The notes: generated from the sequence alone by a model not told the origin. A stretch of DNA of 64,000 nt from CAWJMF01 sp963843945 (GCA_963843945.1 CAWJMF010000006.1:434001-498000); one strand, 5' to 3'. Counted from the first letter of the stretch, positions 43,147-52,459 are shown. Numbers and translations: made by a program.

Positions 43147-45204
43147 CTAGTTCGTCGGGAGGGCGCCCCGGCGCTTTCCTTTGGGAAAGGCCTTGTCGAT
43201 GCGCTCGATCTCCTCGGGCGTCAGCACGAGGTCGCCGGCGGCCGCGTTCGCCTCGACGTGCGCGACGCTATTGGCCTTCGGAATCACAAACGTGTCGTCG
43301 TCGCGCAGGAGAAAGGCGAGCGCCGCGGCGTGCAACGTGACGCCGCGCTTGTGCGCGATCTCGCTCAGCGTTTTGTAGCGTGCGGCGCGCGGATCCATGC
43401 CGCCTTGACCGAACGGCGTGTAGGCGACCAGCGCCGCGCCGTAGTCCCGGCACCACGGCAACTCGTGATCTTCGACGGTACGCGCCTCGAGGTTATAGAG
43501 CACCTGGTCGCAGGAGATGGTCGCATGCTGCAACGCGGCGGCTGCCTCGCGCAGGTCCCAAGGGTCGAGGTTGCTGACGCCGATCAGGCGCGTCTTTCCA
43601 TCTAAGGCCAGCTTTTCGAGGCCTTGCATCGTCTCGACGATGTCGTTCTCGGCGCGCCAGTGCAGCAGGTAGCAATCGAGGTAGTCGACGCGCATCCGCT
43701 TGAGCGAACGCTCGCAGGCGCGCGCGATGCCGCGCGCATCGGCGTTCTGCGGAAGAACCTTCGAGACCAGGAACAAACTCTCGCGATCGTAGCCGGCGAT
43801 CGCTTCGCCGACGACCTCCTCGCTGCGGCCGTCACCGTACATTTCCGCGGTGTCGACGTGCGTCATCCCGAGCTCGAAGCCGCGCCGCAAGGCGGCGACG
43901 TCGGGAATCGGCCAGGTTCCCTGACCGACGACCGGCACGAGCGGACCGTTCCGGCCGAAAGGGCGCTTTCTCACGCGGGCACGCGCGCCGCCACGCGCCC
44001 GCGGCTCGCCGGCGACGGCGACCGCGATGAGCGCACCGGCCGCGAGTACGTTGGCCCCGAGCGTGAAGCGGTCCGAAAGATCCATCGAGCCGAGCGTCAC
44101 GCCGCCGAAGACGCCCCCGACGAGCGCATCCATCAAGGCGCCCGCCGCCATCGCGCCGATGACGAACGAGCCGAGGAACGTGAGGGTGACCTTGGCGGGA
44201 AACGACTTGCGGTAGATCCCGATGAGCGGAGGGATGAGCAGGTCTCCGTAGATGAAGGTCGTGTTCGCGCCGAGCGGAATGCCGGCGGTCGCGAGAAAGC
44301 GCGCGATCGGAACGTTGCCCATCGAGCAAATGAACGTCACCGCGGCCAGCGCGAGGCCGGTGAGAAGCAGCAGAGGGTACCCGAGCAGCGGAACGCTTCC
44401 CACGGCGTGCAGCGCATCCGCCAGCCACGCCGGCGGAACCAGCGCGGCCGCAAATCCCGCGATGACGTAGCCCAGGACGAGTTCGTTGCGCAGCATCGCC
44501 ACGTCGCCCAGCGCGACGTCGACGATTTCGCGCCAAGTCGTTGCCTCGCGCAGCGCGGAAAGGCCGCGCGCCGCGCCCGCCGCAGGGCCTTCGTCCGTCC
44601 CGAGCACCCCGTGCGGGTCGGACCGGAACTCGCTCGCATGACGCGCTCCGCAAAAGCGATACGTCGTCCCCGCGAACTCGACCGCATGGTCGTCGTCGCC
44701 CGCCATACCGCACTGCAGACACGCGCCGGGCTGCGACGGTGCGGCAACGGCACCCCCTGGGTTCGGCGCGCGCAGTTCGTCGGGACGCAACAGCACGCTC
44801 GCGCCGGCGGCGACGACCGCGATAATCACGATTCCCCCGAAGAACTCGGCGAACGCGAACTTCCAACCGATGAGCGTCCAGAACAGAATCAAGATCGCCA
44901 AGTTCATGTTCGTCGACGAGATCATGAACGCAAAGACCGCCCGGACGTCGGCGCCCTTCTGATAAAAACCGCGCGCCGCGGCCGCCGCGCCGTACGAGCA
45001 GGCCGAGGCCACGATCCCGAAGGCGGTGCCGTTGAGGATGCCGCGCAGATCGGGTCCGAGAAAGCGGTGCATCGCCCGGCGCGAGAAGACGACTTGCACG
45101 ATCGCCGAGATCAAGAACCCGAAAACGAGCCCGAAAAAACTGTCCCAGAAAAACGCGAAGGTCGTTCGCAGTCCGGCGATGAGCGCTCCCGCTAGTGCTT
45201 CCAT
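43147..45204 (-). CDS. DUF318-type permease with internal YHS domain, read through in frame into an aldo-keto reductase
   Basis: One open frame of 685 residues. Residues 1-145: four helices of the YraQ/ArsP permease type (FGIVASACSYGAAAAARGFYQKGADVRAVFAFMISSTNMNL). About 155-195: a YHS-like metal site (CLQCGMAGDDDHAVEFAGTTYRFCGARHASEF). About 220-405: further helices with the mirror motif CSMGNVPIARFLATAGIPLGANTTFIYGDLLIPP. From about 420: a complete aldo-keto reductase (FGRNGPLVPVVGQGTW, DTAEMYGDGRSEEVVGEAI, SKVLPQNADARGIARACERSL, LHW, GVSNLD, FVIPKANSVAHVEANA). A GTG at about 43975 could start the reductase separately with a GTGA if the permease end is one base out of frame, as happens elsewhere in this window; then the fusion is artefactual. 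Confidence 0.75.
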   Translation of the reverse strand: MEALAGALIAGLRTTFAFFWDSFFGLVFGFLISAIVQVVFSRRAMHRFLGPDLRGILNGTAFGIVASACSYGAAAAARGFYQKGADVRAVFAFMISSTNMNLAILILFWTLIGWKFAFAEFFGGIVIIAVVAAGASVLLRPDELRAPNPGGAVAAPSQPGACLQCGMAGDDDHAVEFAGTTYRFCGARHASEFRSDPHGVLGTDEGPAAGAARGLSALREATTWREIVDVALGDVAMLRNELVLGYVIAGFAAALVPPAWLADALHAVGSVPLLGYPLLLLTGLALAAVTFICSMGNVPIARFLATAGIPLGANTTFIYGDLLIPPLIGIYRKSFPAKVTLTFLGSFVIGAMAAGALMDALVGGVFGGVTLGSMDLSDRFTLGANVLAAGALIAVAVAGEPRARGGARARVRKRPFGRNGPLVPVVGQGTWPIPDVAALRRGFELGMTHVDTAEMYGDGRSEEVVGEAIAGYDRESLFLVSKVLPQNADARGIARACERSLKRMRVDYLDCYLLHWRAENDIVETMQGLEKLALDGKTRLIGVSNLDPWDLREAAAALQHATISCDQVLYNLEARTVEDHELPWCRDYGAALVAYTPFGQGGMDPRAARYKTLSEIAHKRGVTLHAAALAFLLRDDDTFVIPKANSVAHVEANAAAGDLVLTPEEIERIDKAFPKGKRRGALPTN

Positions 45205-45989
45205 ACCGGGGCGCGGCGTTCGAGGAAGGCGGCGATGCCTTCCTGCGCGTCGGCGGCGAGCGCGTTCATGCTCATGACTTCCTTGGCGTAGGCGTAGGCC
45301 TTCTGCTGATCGAGATCGATCTGCGTGTAGAACGCTGCCTTGCCGAGGCCGATCGTGAAACCGCTGGCGGAAACGATCTTGCGCGCGAGCGCGTCGACCT
45401 CACGCTGCAGCACGTCGGGCGGCACCGCACGGTTGATGAGGCCCCAGTCCGCCGCCGTCTGCGCGTCGACGTACTCGCCGGTGAACAGCATCTCCATGGC
45501 GCGCTTGCGCCCGACCGCACGGCTGAGCGCGACCATCGGGGTCGTGCAGAAGAGGCCGTTCTTCACGCCCGGCGTCGCGAATTTCGCGTCGTCGGCGGCG
45601 AGGGCTAAATCGCACGTCGCGACGAGTTGGCAACCGGCCGCAGTCGCAATCCCGGTGACCTCCGCGATGACCGGCTGCGGAATGCTTTGGATCTTCTCCA
45701 TCATCCGCACGCAGACGTCGAAGATTTCCCGGAAACGCACGACGTCTTCCGCATTTCCCGCGCAGCGCAGCTGACGCAAATCGTGTCCCGAACTGAAGAC
45801 GGGCCCCAGCGCCCGCAACACGACGACCTTGACGCTCGCGTCCCGGCCGGCTTCTCCGAGCGCGGCGAGGACCTCGCGCATCGTGTCGAGCGAGAGGGCG
45901 TTGCGCTTTTCGGGGTTGGCCAGCACGAGCGTCGCGACGCCGTCGGCCGTCTCGAGCGTGATGTACTGATACGGGCGGGTCTCAATCAT
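45192..45989 (-). CDS. Enoyl-CoA hydratase/isomerase family protein (ECHDC3-like)
   Basis: Crotonase-fold protein, 265 residues. ANPEKRNALSLDTMREVL, VLRALGPVFSSGHDLRQL with the oxyanion glycine, PQPVIAEVTGIATAAGCQLVATCDLALAADDAKFATPGVKNGLFCTTPMVALSRAVG, ALARKIVSASGFTIGLGKAAFY. The Glu pair of classical hydratases is changed (AGCQLVATCDLA), as in ECHDC3-like proteins. The stop overlaps the permease start by 13 bases, so they may be cotranscribed. Confidence 0.88.
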   Translation of the reverse strand: MIETRPYQYITLETADGVATLVLANPEKRNALSLDTMREVLAALGEAGRDASVKVVVLRALGPVFSSGHDLRQLRCAGNAEDVVRFREIFDVCVRMMEKIQSIPQPVIAEVTGIATAAGCQLVATCDLALAADDAKFATPGVKNGLFCTTPMVALSRAVGRKRAMEMLFTGEYVDAQTAADWGLINRAVPPDVLQREVDALARKIVSASGFTIGLGKAAFYTQIDLDQQKAYAYAKEVMSMNALAADAQEGIAAFLERRAPVWKH

Positions 45990-46021
45990 TGCGGAAGCCT
46001 CGCAGACGCATGCAGTCCCAC

Positions 46022-46061
46022 AAAACCGGAACCGCCCAGCCGGGTTTCCCGGCCGGGGCGG
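46022..46061 (-). terminator. Strong hairpin terminator between the histone-tail-like gene and enoyl-CoA hydratase
   Basis: Reading the minus strand, CCGCCCCGGCCGGG, loop AAA, CCCGGCTGGGCGG, a two-arm stem (6 bp, one mismatch, 5-6 bp), followed by TTCCGGTTTT. It stops the minus-strand transcript of the upstream gene before the hydratase. Confidence 0.7.
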
Positions 46062-46088
46062 CTCTTTCCGGTATGCCGGGCTTCCGGA

Positions 46089-46487
46089 CTAGCGCTTGCG
46101 GGCGGTTTTCTTGGCCGCCGTCGTCTTGCGGCTCGCCGCCGCGCGGCTCGGGGTTTTTCGGCTCGTCGTCTTCTTCGCAGCCGCCTTCTTGCGGCCGCCC
46201 GCCCCAGCGGCGCGCGGCTGCGGGTGAATGCCGACGTCCTGCCACGATTTCTCGCTCAGCTCGACGCCGTAGTGCTCGGCGGCCTTCTTGATGTTGGCGA
46301 AGGCCAAGTCGCGCTCGGGCGCCGAGACGTCTTCCACCTGGTCCAGCCGCGCGATCGCGTTGCGCACGTGGCGGGCGTCGGTCAGCGGCTCTTTGCGCTG
46401 TTTCGGAAAGGCGTAGACGCTGTCGGGGAGGTCGCTCTGGGTCGTTAAACGCCCATGCTTTTCATGGGGCTTCCACGTAGCTCTCAT
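46089..46487 (-). CDS. DUF6582-like protein with lysine/alanine-rich histone-type tail
   Basis: A 132-residue protein. The first 90 residues are globular (HGRLTTQSDLPDSVYAFPKQRKEPLTDARHVRNAIARLDQVEDVSAPERDLAFANIKKAAEHYGVEL), as in small proteins of the DUF6582 type. The last about 40 residues are KKAAAKKTTSRKTPSR-like, a histone H1-type tail able to bind DNA. Function unknown; nucleoid association is an inference from the tail. Confidence 0.7.
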   Translation of the reverse strand: MRATWKPHEKHGRLTTQSDLPDSVYAFPKQRKEPLTDARHVRNAIARLDQVEDVSAPERDLAFANIKKAAEHYGVELSEKSWQDVGIHPQPRAAGAGGRKKAAAKKTTSRKTPSRAAASRKTTAAKKTARKR

Positions 46488-46538
46488 GTCACGCTTATAC
46501 CCGGTGCGAGCGGCTTTCCGCGGCGCGAGGGCCGCGAA

Positions 46539-47420
46539 TCAGGTCGCCGCGGGGACCGGATTTGCGGGCGGCTGGCCGCCGGCCGGCGGCAGCGCGCCGG
46601 GCGGCGCGGCGGCGGGCGGCCACGACGAACCATCGGCGAAGTCGACGCGAACGACGTGGTAGCCGGTCGCGCGCGCTTGCAAGAACGGGAGCGCCGCCGT
46701 CGGCAGGTCGCGCTGAATGCAGCCCGCGCCGTACGATCCGCGCGGACCGCCGCCGTTGCCTTGCCACTGCGCCATCGAGTTGAAGCTCACGATGTCGACG
46801 TTGGGCGAGAACTCGCCGTGCCGGTCGAGGACGATTTTCCCAAGCTCTTGGCCGTATTCGCTTAGCAGCGGAAACTCGAAGAGCACGTGATTTGCGACCT
46901 GCGGGGCCACGTTCTTAAAGGAGAGACAAGCGATCCCGGAAGTGCCGTCCCGCTTGACCGCCGCGAACCCGCCCAAGATCTGAATCGGCCCTTGGGAACC
47001 GCCTTCGAGCGACGCCGTCGCCAGGGGAATGTTGCGCCACGCATTGGGGCTCGGGGTAGCCGCGGCCGCTTCGAAGTCGCGCCGCGGGCCGATCTCTGAA
47101 TCGCTAGCACCTTGCGCGTAGAGTGCCGACCGGCCTTTGCCTTGCAGCCAGTAGAGGAGTGCGTTGCGGTCCCCGTCACCAAGGTTCAGAATGTCCACTT
47201 CGACTTTTTGCGGTTGGAAAGTCGCGTCGTCGGGCTTGGGCGTCCCGTTCCGCGCCCATTTCACCAAACTGGAGAAATCGGAACCGCCCATGAAGCGCAC
47301 TTGCTCGAGCACGTGCTGCAAGGCGTCGGAAGCGTCGGCTTGCGCGCGCCCGCTCGTTGCGAGCAGCGCGGCTCCGCCGACAAAAGCAGCTAAGACTATC
47401 GATAAAACGATCCGTCGCAT
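46539..47420 (-). CDS. Secreted protein of unknown function with Pro-rich C-terminus
   Basis: 293 residues from the ATG at 47420 (MRRIVLSIVLAAFVGGAALLATSGRAQA is a signal peptide with an AQA-type cleavage site). The mature part is mixed alpha/beta (VLEQVRFMGGSDFSSLVKW, VEVDILNLGDGDRNALLYWLQG, HVLFEFPLLSEYGQELGKIVLDRHG) and ends in a Pro/Ala tail. Two conserved-looking Cys (IACLSF and GAGCIQ). Not recognised; ends in disordered residues like many periplasmic proteins of this window. Confidence 0.7.
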   Translation of the reverse strand: MRRIVLSIVLAAFVGGAALLATSGRAQADASDALQHVLEQVRFMGGSDFSSLVKWARNGTPKPDDATFQPQKVEVDILNLGDGDRNALLYWLQGKGRSALYAQGASDSEIGPRRDFEAAAATPSPNAWRNIPLATASLEGGSQGPIQILGGFAAVKRDGTSGIACLSFKNVAPQVANHVLFEFPLLSEYGQELGKIVLDRHGEFSPNVDIVSFNSMAQWQGNGGGPRGSYGAGCIQRDLPTAALPFLQARATGYHVVRVDFADGSSWPPAAAPPGALPPAGGQPPANPVPAAT

Positions 47421-47588
47421 TCTCACCGCCCCCCGTTTGTCCGGCCCCGGTAGTGAGTCCTGTGGCCAACCGCAACAAAGCGCCCTGCACGGAACTCGCC
47501 CGGAACGTCGCCGGCTCCCACGTCGAGAAGCAAACGCGGCCACCGCGACCGCGCCGCAGCCGGCGCAGCGATCTCAGCGCAGGGAGTC

Positions 47589-48008
47589 TTAGCGAGCCTT
47601 GCACTTCGCGCAAACGCCCGCGACCGAAAGGTCGTGCGACACGGGCGTAAAGCCGCGCGGCAGCGAGAGCTTTTCGAGACTGACGCAACCGCTCAGCTCG
47701 TAGACGCGCCCACAGCGGATGCACGCGAAATGGTGGTGGTGCGCTTTGCCCGCCAGCTCGTAGAAAATGCCTTGACCCGGCAGCTCGATGCTCTCGAGCG
47801 CTCCTTCCTCGACGAGGGAGCGGACGAAGCGGTAGACCGTCGACAGGCTAACCCGTTTTGCTCCGCGTTGGGCGAGGGCGAAAACCTCTTCGATCGACAG
47901 GGGGCGCTCGGCCCCGTCTAGGACGGCGCGGATAACGCCGCGCTGGCGGGTGTTGCGCTCGAAGGCTTGCGCCGGGGCGCGCGGACGGCGTTGGGCGGAA
48001 CCAGGCAT
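47589..48008 (-). CDS. Fur family transcriptional regulator
   Basis: A 139-residue metal-dependent repressor. N-terminal winged helix: QRGVIRAVLDGAERPLSIEEVFALAQRGAKRVSLSTVYRFVRSLVEEGAL. Metal and dimer domain: KAHHHHFACIRCGRVYELSGC with the four-His run and structural Cys pair, and the C-terminal CAKC. The set fits Fur/Zur/PerR; which metal is unclear. The ATG at 48008 is used because the longer frame to 48053 has no family content. Divergent from the membrane gene at 48074 and close to a TonB receptor, so iron or zinc regulation of uptake is plausible. Confidence 0.9.
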   Translation of the reverse strand: MPGSAQRRPRAPAQAFERNTRQRGVIRAVLDGAERPLSIEEVFALAQRGAKRVSLSTVYRFVRSLVEEGALESIELPGQGIFYELAGKAHHHHFACIRCGRVYELSGCVSLEKLSLPRGFTPVSHDLSVAGVCAKCKAR

Positions 48009-48047
48009 GGGAGGGATCCTTCGCGGCGAATCGTATTCTCCCCTTAA

Positions 48048-48063
48048 TGACAATGCGAAGTCA
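48048..48063. promoter_or_regulatory. Imperfect palindrome in the Fur/membrane-gene divergent gap (candidate metal-box)
   Basis: TGACAATGCGAAGTCA has matching TGAC/GTCA ends and a weaker centre, in the AT-richest part of the 65-base divergent gap. Fur-family boxes are AT-rich inverted repeats of similar size. A weak call. Confidence 0.3.
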
Positions 48064-48073
48064 AGAGCGTTAG

Positions 48074-48670
48074 ATGAGCAGGCGGCGGCGATCGATCCTC
48101 GCGACGCTGCTGTTTTTTGCGTTCACCGCGCCGCTCGGCATCGCCGCACACCTGATCTCGGAATTCGCCGGCCTCGGCTGGCACGACGATGCCGATCTGG
48201 CGTTCTCCGCGCGGCACGGGTATTTGGCGCTGCTTGCTTTGGTTTCGTTGGCGGCCTTCGGCATCGTCCTGCGCTCGATTCCGCCCGCCGCGCGCCGTTA
48301 TCACATCGGCCAGATCGTGCGAAGCCTGCCCTTCCGGGGCCGGGGCCTTCGCTTTATCTCACTTTCCTTCGTCGCGCAGTTCGGCTTCTTTGCGCTGACG
48401 CAGATCGGCGAAGGCTGCCCGCTTTGCAGCGGCGACATCTTTACGGGCGTCCTCGCCGCGGCGACTGCTGCCGCCTGCGGGGCGCTCGCGATCGCACTCT
48501 GCAAACGCCGTGTCCTCGAGCTTGCAATCGAGCTCGTCTACGCGCTCGATGCGCTTTGCTCTGCGAGCGCGCTTCCGAGCGGCGTCGCGGCCTACCGCCG
48601 CCGAGCCGCGCGCTCGACGCGGCGCACGCCTTTCGCTTTCCGCTACCGCCCTCCGCCGCTCGCAGCCTAA
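48074..48670 (+). CDS. Integral membrane protein of unknown function
   Basis: 198 residues, about four helices (ILATLLFFAFTAPLGIAAHLISEF, LALLALVSLAAFGIVLR, FISLSFVAQFGFFALTQIG, VLAAATAAACGALAIALC). A loop after the third helix has GEGCPLCSGDIFTG, a CxxC that may bind metal. The C-terminal about 35 residues are Arg/Ser-rich. It is divergent from the Fur-family gene and precedes the TonB receptor, so a link to metal uptake is possible. Not recognised. Confidence 0.65.
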   Translation: MSRRRRSILATLLFFAFTAPLGIAAHLISEFAGLGWHDDADLAFSARHGYLALLALVSLAAFGIVLRSIPPAARRYHIGQIVRSLPFRGRGLRFISLSFVAQFGFFALTQIGEGCPLCSGDIFTGVLAAATAAACGALAIALCKRRVLELAIELVYALDALCSASALPSGVAAYRRRAARSTRRTPFAFRYRPPPLAA

Positions 48671-48753
48671 GCCTTCCGACGGTTCGCCGTCGATCTTCCG
48701 GCGGCGCGAAACCTCGCGCCGCGCTTTTGCTGCAATTCTCCGGAAAGAATACC

Positions 48754-51186
48754 ATGTACGATAGGCTGCGGCGCTACGCACGCTTTGCGCTATTTCTTCT
48801 CCCACTGACGGCGACTCTCGCTGCGCCGGCGTACGCCGTCAACGCGAGCGCCTTTCTTGACGGAACCGTCATCAACGCCGGCGCGCCGGTTGCTGACGCC
48901 GACGTGACCGTTACCGGCAACAACCTCACCCTCCACGCGAAGAGCGATGCGAAGGGCAAGTTCGCGTTTCCGCCGCTCGCGTTGGGCGGCTACGACGTCA
49001 CGGCAACGAGCGGGGCTCTCCGGACGCGCGCCCACGTCGACCTTTCAGGCGGCGGAGCTTCGATTACGCTCGACCTCTCGGCCCTCTCCGAGATCGGGCA
49101 TACCGTCGTGAGCCGCGAACAGGCCGTGGTGGTCCACGGGAGCGGCAGCGACGTCGCCCTGAACCAAAGCGCGCTCACCCAACTACCGTTCGACAATAAC
49201 TTTTCGGAGATGGAGATCCAGATGCCCGGCGCGGTGCGCGGCGCCAACGGCGTCGTCCACATCAACGGCGACCACGGCGTCATCAACTACATGATCGACG
49301 GAGTGGCTCTGCCGCAAGAGCTCAATCGCGACATCGGCGGCGAGATCAACCTCAACGACCTCTCGTTCGTCGACCTGGTCGAAGGCGCATATCCGGCGCA
49401 GTACGGTCTACGCTTCGGCTCGGTCTTCAACATGGCGACCCGCGCCGGCACGGGCCCAGCCGGCTTCACCGGGTATGCCCAGTACGGCTCGTATAACGAC
49501 GTGCAGAGTTCGCTCGGCTATCACTCGCCGTTGCCAGGCGGCGGAGGCTTCGATCTTGCGATTACGGGCGAACAATCGACGCGCGGGCTCGATCCGCCGA
49601 ATTTCAGTTCGCCTCACAACAACTACAGCTCGCTCGGCCAATTCGCCCGCTTCACGCTGCCGGCTGGGGGAGGCAGCTTCACGAACGTTACCTTCATCAA
49701 TAGTCATGCCACCTTTCAGATCCCGAACGACGTCAACAACGGCGAACCCGCTTCGACGGACGACAACGAGACGCAAGCCGATACGTTCTTAGCCGTGCAG
49801 TTCCATCACGTGATCGGCGACACCGGCGTGCTCACGTTCGGACCAGCCTACAAAGCTTCGCGCATCCAAGACTTTGGGGATCCGGCGAACGACTTCATCT
49901 ACGGCGAGGCGCTCAACGTCGCCCCGCCCCCATACGGGAACGGCGGCTCGTCTACCGATTGCGGGACCGCGCTGACCGATCCCAGCGTCGTCTACCTGCC
50001 CACGACCTGTGCCTACTCGCTCGCCGACACGCGAACCGCGCTGGACTACATCGTCCAAGCCGACTACACGCAAAGCTTCGGCAAGCACACGCTCGGCGCT
50101 GGGATCAACTACGATCTCGCGCGGATCCTGAAACACTACGCGATCGCGCTTCAACCGAACAACTACCTCGCGCCGATCGAAACGCCCGAAACCCCGAACG
50201 CCGCGACGACGGTGGTAGACGATGCCCCGAACCTGGGCAACACCTATCAGTCCTACATTCAAGACAGCTGGCGCATCAACGCTTTGTGGCAAGCCGACTA
50301 CGGCCTGCGCTACGATTTTTTCACGATCAAGTCGACCGAGTTCTCGCAAGGCTTCGGCGCGTTCAGTCCGCGGCTTAAGCTCACCCGATTCTTCGGAAAC
50401 CGGACCAGCCTCTACGCCTACGTCGGCCGCTTCTTCGAACCGTTCTCGCTAGAAAACGTGAGCCCGTCGGCAGCCTATCTCCTGAACCTGCCCTTACAGC
50501 CGACGCTCGCCCAATTCGACCTCAAGCCCGAGCGCGACACGCAGCTCGAGTTCGGGGGCCACCTCCCGCTCGGCTCGGGCGATCTCGGCTTCCGCATCTG
50601 GCAGAAAAATGCGAACGACCTCATCGACGACACCCAGGTCGGCGTGACGCTGCTGCATCAGGACATCAACTACACCCTCGGACGGCTGTCGCAGGAGGCG
50701 CTCAACTACGTGCAGCCCTTACCGCGCAACGGTCGCGCCTACTTCTCCGTCGCGCACGTATTCTCGGTCAACAACGGCTGCGAGACGCAGCTGCTCGCCC
50801 CGTGCTTCGGTTCGCCAACGGGCTACACGCCGGCCGACCACGAGCAGAACTGGTCGATGGCGGGCGGCTTACTGCTCAACAATCGCCGCGGCGGCTGGTT
50901 CTCGATCGACGGCGAGTATGGCAGCGGCTTATCGTCGAGCCAGAATCCGACCGGCGGAATCACCTGCGCCGGACCCGATCTCGCCGAGAACGTCGGCGGT
51001 CCGTGCAAACGAACGCCGCACATCACCTTTAACGCTGAAGAAGGCATCGCGCTTTCGCCCAGCGCGGCAGTGACGTTCGGCATCCAAAACCTGCTCAACG
51101 ACCGTTACTTCGTCACCTACATCAACGCGCAGGGCAACCACTACGCCCCGCCGCGCACGTTCCAATTCGGGGTCCGGTTTAAGTAA
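48754..51186 (+). CDS. TonB-dependent receptor with carboxypeptidase-regulatory-like N-domain
   Basis: 810-residue outer-membrane receptor. Signal peptide FALFLLPLTATLAAPAYA. Residues about 30-105 are an Ig-like CarboxypepD_reg domain (GAPVADADVTVTGNNLTLHAKSDAKGKFAFPPLALGGYDV), followed by a plug (AVRGANGVVHINGDHGVINYMIDGVALPQ, FVDLVEGAYPAQYGLRFGSVFNMATRAG) and a barrel of about 580 residues with aromatic-ended strands, ending in FQFGVRFK. The lack of a recognisable TonB box suggests variant energisation. The substrate is not evident; the Fur-family regulator nearby makes metal or siderophore likely. ATG at 48754 is chosen over the long upstream frame. Confidence 0.9.
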   Translation: MYDRLRRYARFALFLLPLTATLAAPAYAVNASAFLDGTVINAGAPVADADVTVTGNNLTLHAKSDAKGKFAFPPLALGGYDVTATSGALRTRAHVDLSGGGASITLDLSALSEIGHTVVSREQAVVVHGSGSDVALNQSALTQLPFDNNFSEMEIQMPGAVRGANGVVHINGDHGVINYMIDGVALPQELNRDIGGEINLNDLSFVDLVEGAYPAQYGLRFGSVFNMATRAGTGPAGFTGYAQYGSYNDVQSSLGYHSPLPGGGGFDLAITGEQSTRGLDPPNFSSPHNNYSSLGQFARFTLPAGGGSFTNVTFINSHATFQIPNDVNNGEPASTDDNETQADTFLAVQFHHVIGDTGVLTFGPAYKASRIQDFGDPANDFIYGEALNVAPPPYGNGGSSTDCGTALTDPSVVYLPTTCAYSLADTRTALDYIVQADYTQSFGKHTLGAGINYDLARILKHYAIALQPNNYLAPIETPETPNAATTVVDDAPNLGNTYQSYIQDSWRINALWQADYGLRYDFFTIKSTEFSQGFGAFSPRLKLTRFFGNRTSLYAYVGRFFEPFSLENVSPSAAYLLNLPLQPTLAQFDLKPERDTQLEFGGHLPLGSGDLGFRIWQKNANDLIDDTQVGVTLLHQDINYTLGRLSQEALNYVQPLPRNGRAYFSVAHVFSVNNGCETQLLAPCFGSPTGYTPADHEQNWSMAGGLLLNNRRGGWFSIDGEYGSGLSSSQNPTGGITCAGPDLAENVGGPCKRTPHITFNAEEGIALSPSAAVTFGIQNLLNDRYFVTYINAQGNHYAPPRTFQFGVRFK

Positions 51187-51708
51187 GCTTAGCTTCCCCG
51201 CCGTCATCATGGATTGGAAGGGTGAAATTGACCTCGAATGAAAAGCCGCTTGCCGTTTGGTGCGGGAGGTGGCGATTCGGCGTCGAAAAATTTCTCTATG
51301 TGGAGTCCGGTTTAGGCTAGCCATGTGGCTGCGTTTTCTCGCCGCGTTTCTACTCTCGCTCCTTTCGGCATGTTCGGGGGGAAGTCGCGGACCTATCCCA
51401 ACTGAACGCTCACAAATTCCTCAGGCGAAAACGCGCGATTTTGGAACGTCGAAGTCGGTTCCACTTCCGGTTGGTACTCCGACTCCGCCAGCATCAACCG
51501 CGCGTGGCGCTCCATCGCTTATCCACAGCTCAGCGTTACGGCAGATCGTTACGCCAATGACGCAGGGCGCCGATTCGACTGAGGATCTGTGTGTAAGTTG
51601 GTGCGTAATTCCAGGTCAAACACTAGACCTTGGCCCGCAAAGCGTCGGCGCTGGGGCTTGGCCTCCCGGGACTGTCCAGGCGTCTCTAGTTGGAGCTCCC
51701 TCATGGGC

Positions 51709-51739
51709 TGGAGTTGACCCGCTTACGTGGACACTTTCT
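51709..51739 (+). repeat. Left terminal inverted repeat (31 bp)
   Basis: TGGAGTTGACCCGCTTAC continued to position 51739; exactly complementary to 53858-53888. The transposase fragment stops 11 bases inside it, so this is the 3' end of that element. Confidence 0.9.
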
Positions 51740-51749
51740 TGATTGGACA

Positions 51750-52358
51750 TCACGCGGCGCGGCTCATGCGCCGCTCGTAGTAGTTGGGTGAGAGATAGCC
51801 GAGCGCGGAGTGTCGGCGATGCGGGTTGTACCAGCCTTCGATGAAGTCAAAAACTGCGAGCGATGCGTCGCGCTGCGTCTTGAAGCGATGACGTGCAAGC
51901 AACTCGCATTCAAGCGTCGCGTTGAAGCTCTCGCACATCGCGTTGTCGTAACAGTCGCCAACGGAGCCCATCGATGGGCGGACGTTAGTTTCCCGGCAGC
52001 GACGACCGAAAGCGATTGAGGTGTATTGCGTGCCTTGGTCCGAGTGGTGAACGACATCATTCGGGCGACGTCGAAAGATCGCCATGTTAAGGGCGTCGAG
52101 AACAAGTTCGGTGCGAAGATGGTTCGCCATCGACCAGCCGACGACTCGGCGGCTGTAGACATCGAGTACGATCGCCACGTACAAAAAGCCGGACCAAGTA
52201 GGAACGTAGGTGATGTCAGCGACCCAGAGCTGGTCGGGCTGGTCTGCGACAAACTTGCGGTCAACGAGATCAGCGGCAGGTCGCGCGTCGGGGTTTCGCA
52301 CCGTCGTAGTCGTGAACTTGCGACGCGAAACGCCATGGATATTGCGCTCACGCATCAA
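51750..52358 (-). pseudogene. IS3-family transposase orfB fragment (element A)
   Basis: 202 residues carrying the full DDE integrase core: DQLWVADITYVPTWSGFLYVAIVLDVYSRRVVGW (first D), VHHSDQGTQYTS (second D) and DNAMCESFNATLECELL (E), ending NPHRRHSALGYLSPNYYERR. The N-terminal HTH part is missing: the frame continues only to about 52378, where sequence identical to the other end of the element in opposite direction begins. Thus it is truncated and orfA of this copy is absent. Confidence 0.85.
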
Positions 52359-52369
52359 GCGGGCAACGC

Positions 52370-52430
52370 GTCTTACAGAGAAGAAGAGTCTACCATGGCA
52401 AAGGTCCGTACGTATCCGCCGGAGTTTCCG
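52370..52430 (+). pseudogene. 5' fragment of element A orfA, inverted relative to its orfB
   Basis: A leader GTCTTACAGAGAAGAAGAGT and ATGGCAAAGGTCCGTACGTA begin a typical IS3 orfA (MAKVRTYPPEF). The same leader, with one 2-base difference, occurs next to the right terminal repeat at 53834-53857 in the opposite direction. It shows that the element is inverted upon itself. Confidence 0.6.
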
Positions 52431-52459
52431 GGCGTAGAGCCCACCAAGGAGACTGCACG

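Noticed and set aside
43624..45195. Plus-strand open frame of 523 codons opposite the permease/reductase gene
   Set aside because: Shadow frame with biased composition; transmembrane and reductase motifs are on the minus strand.
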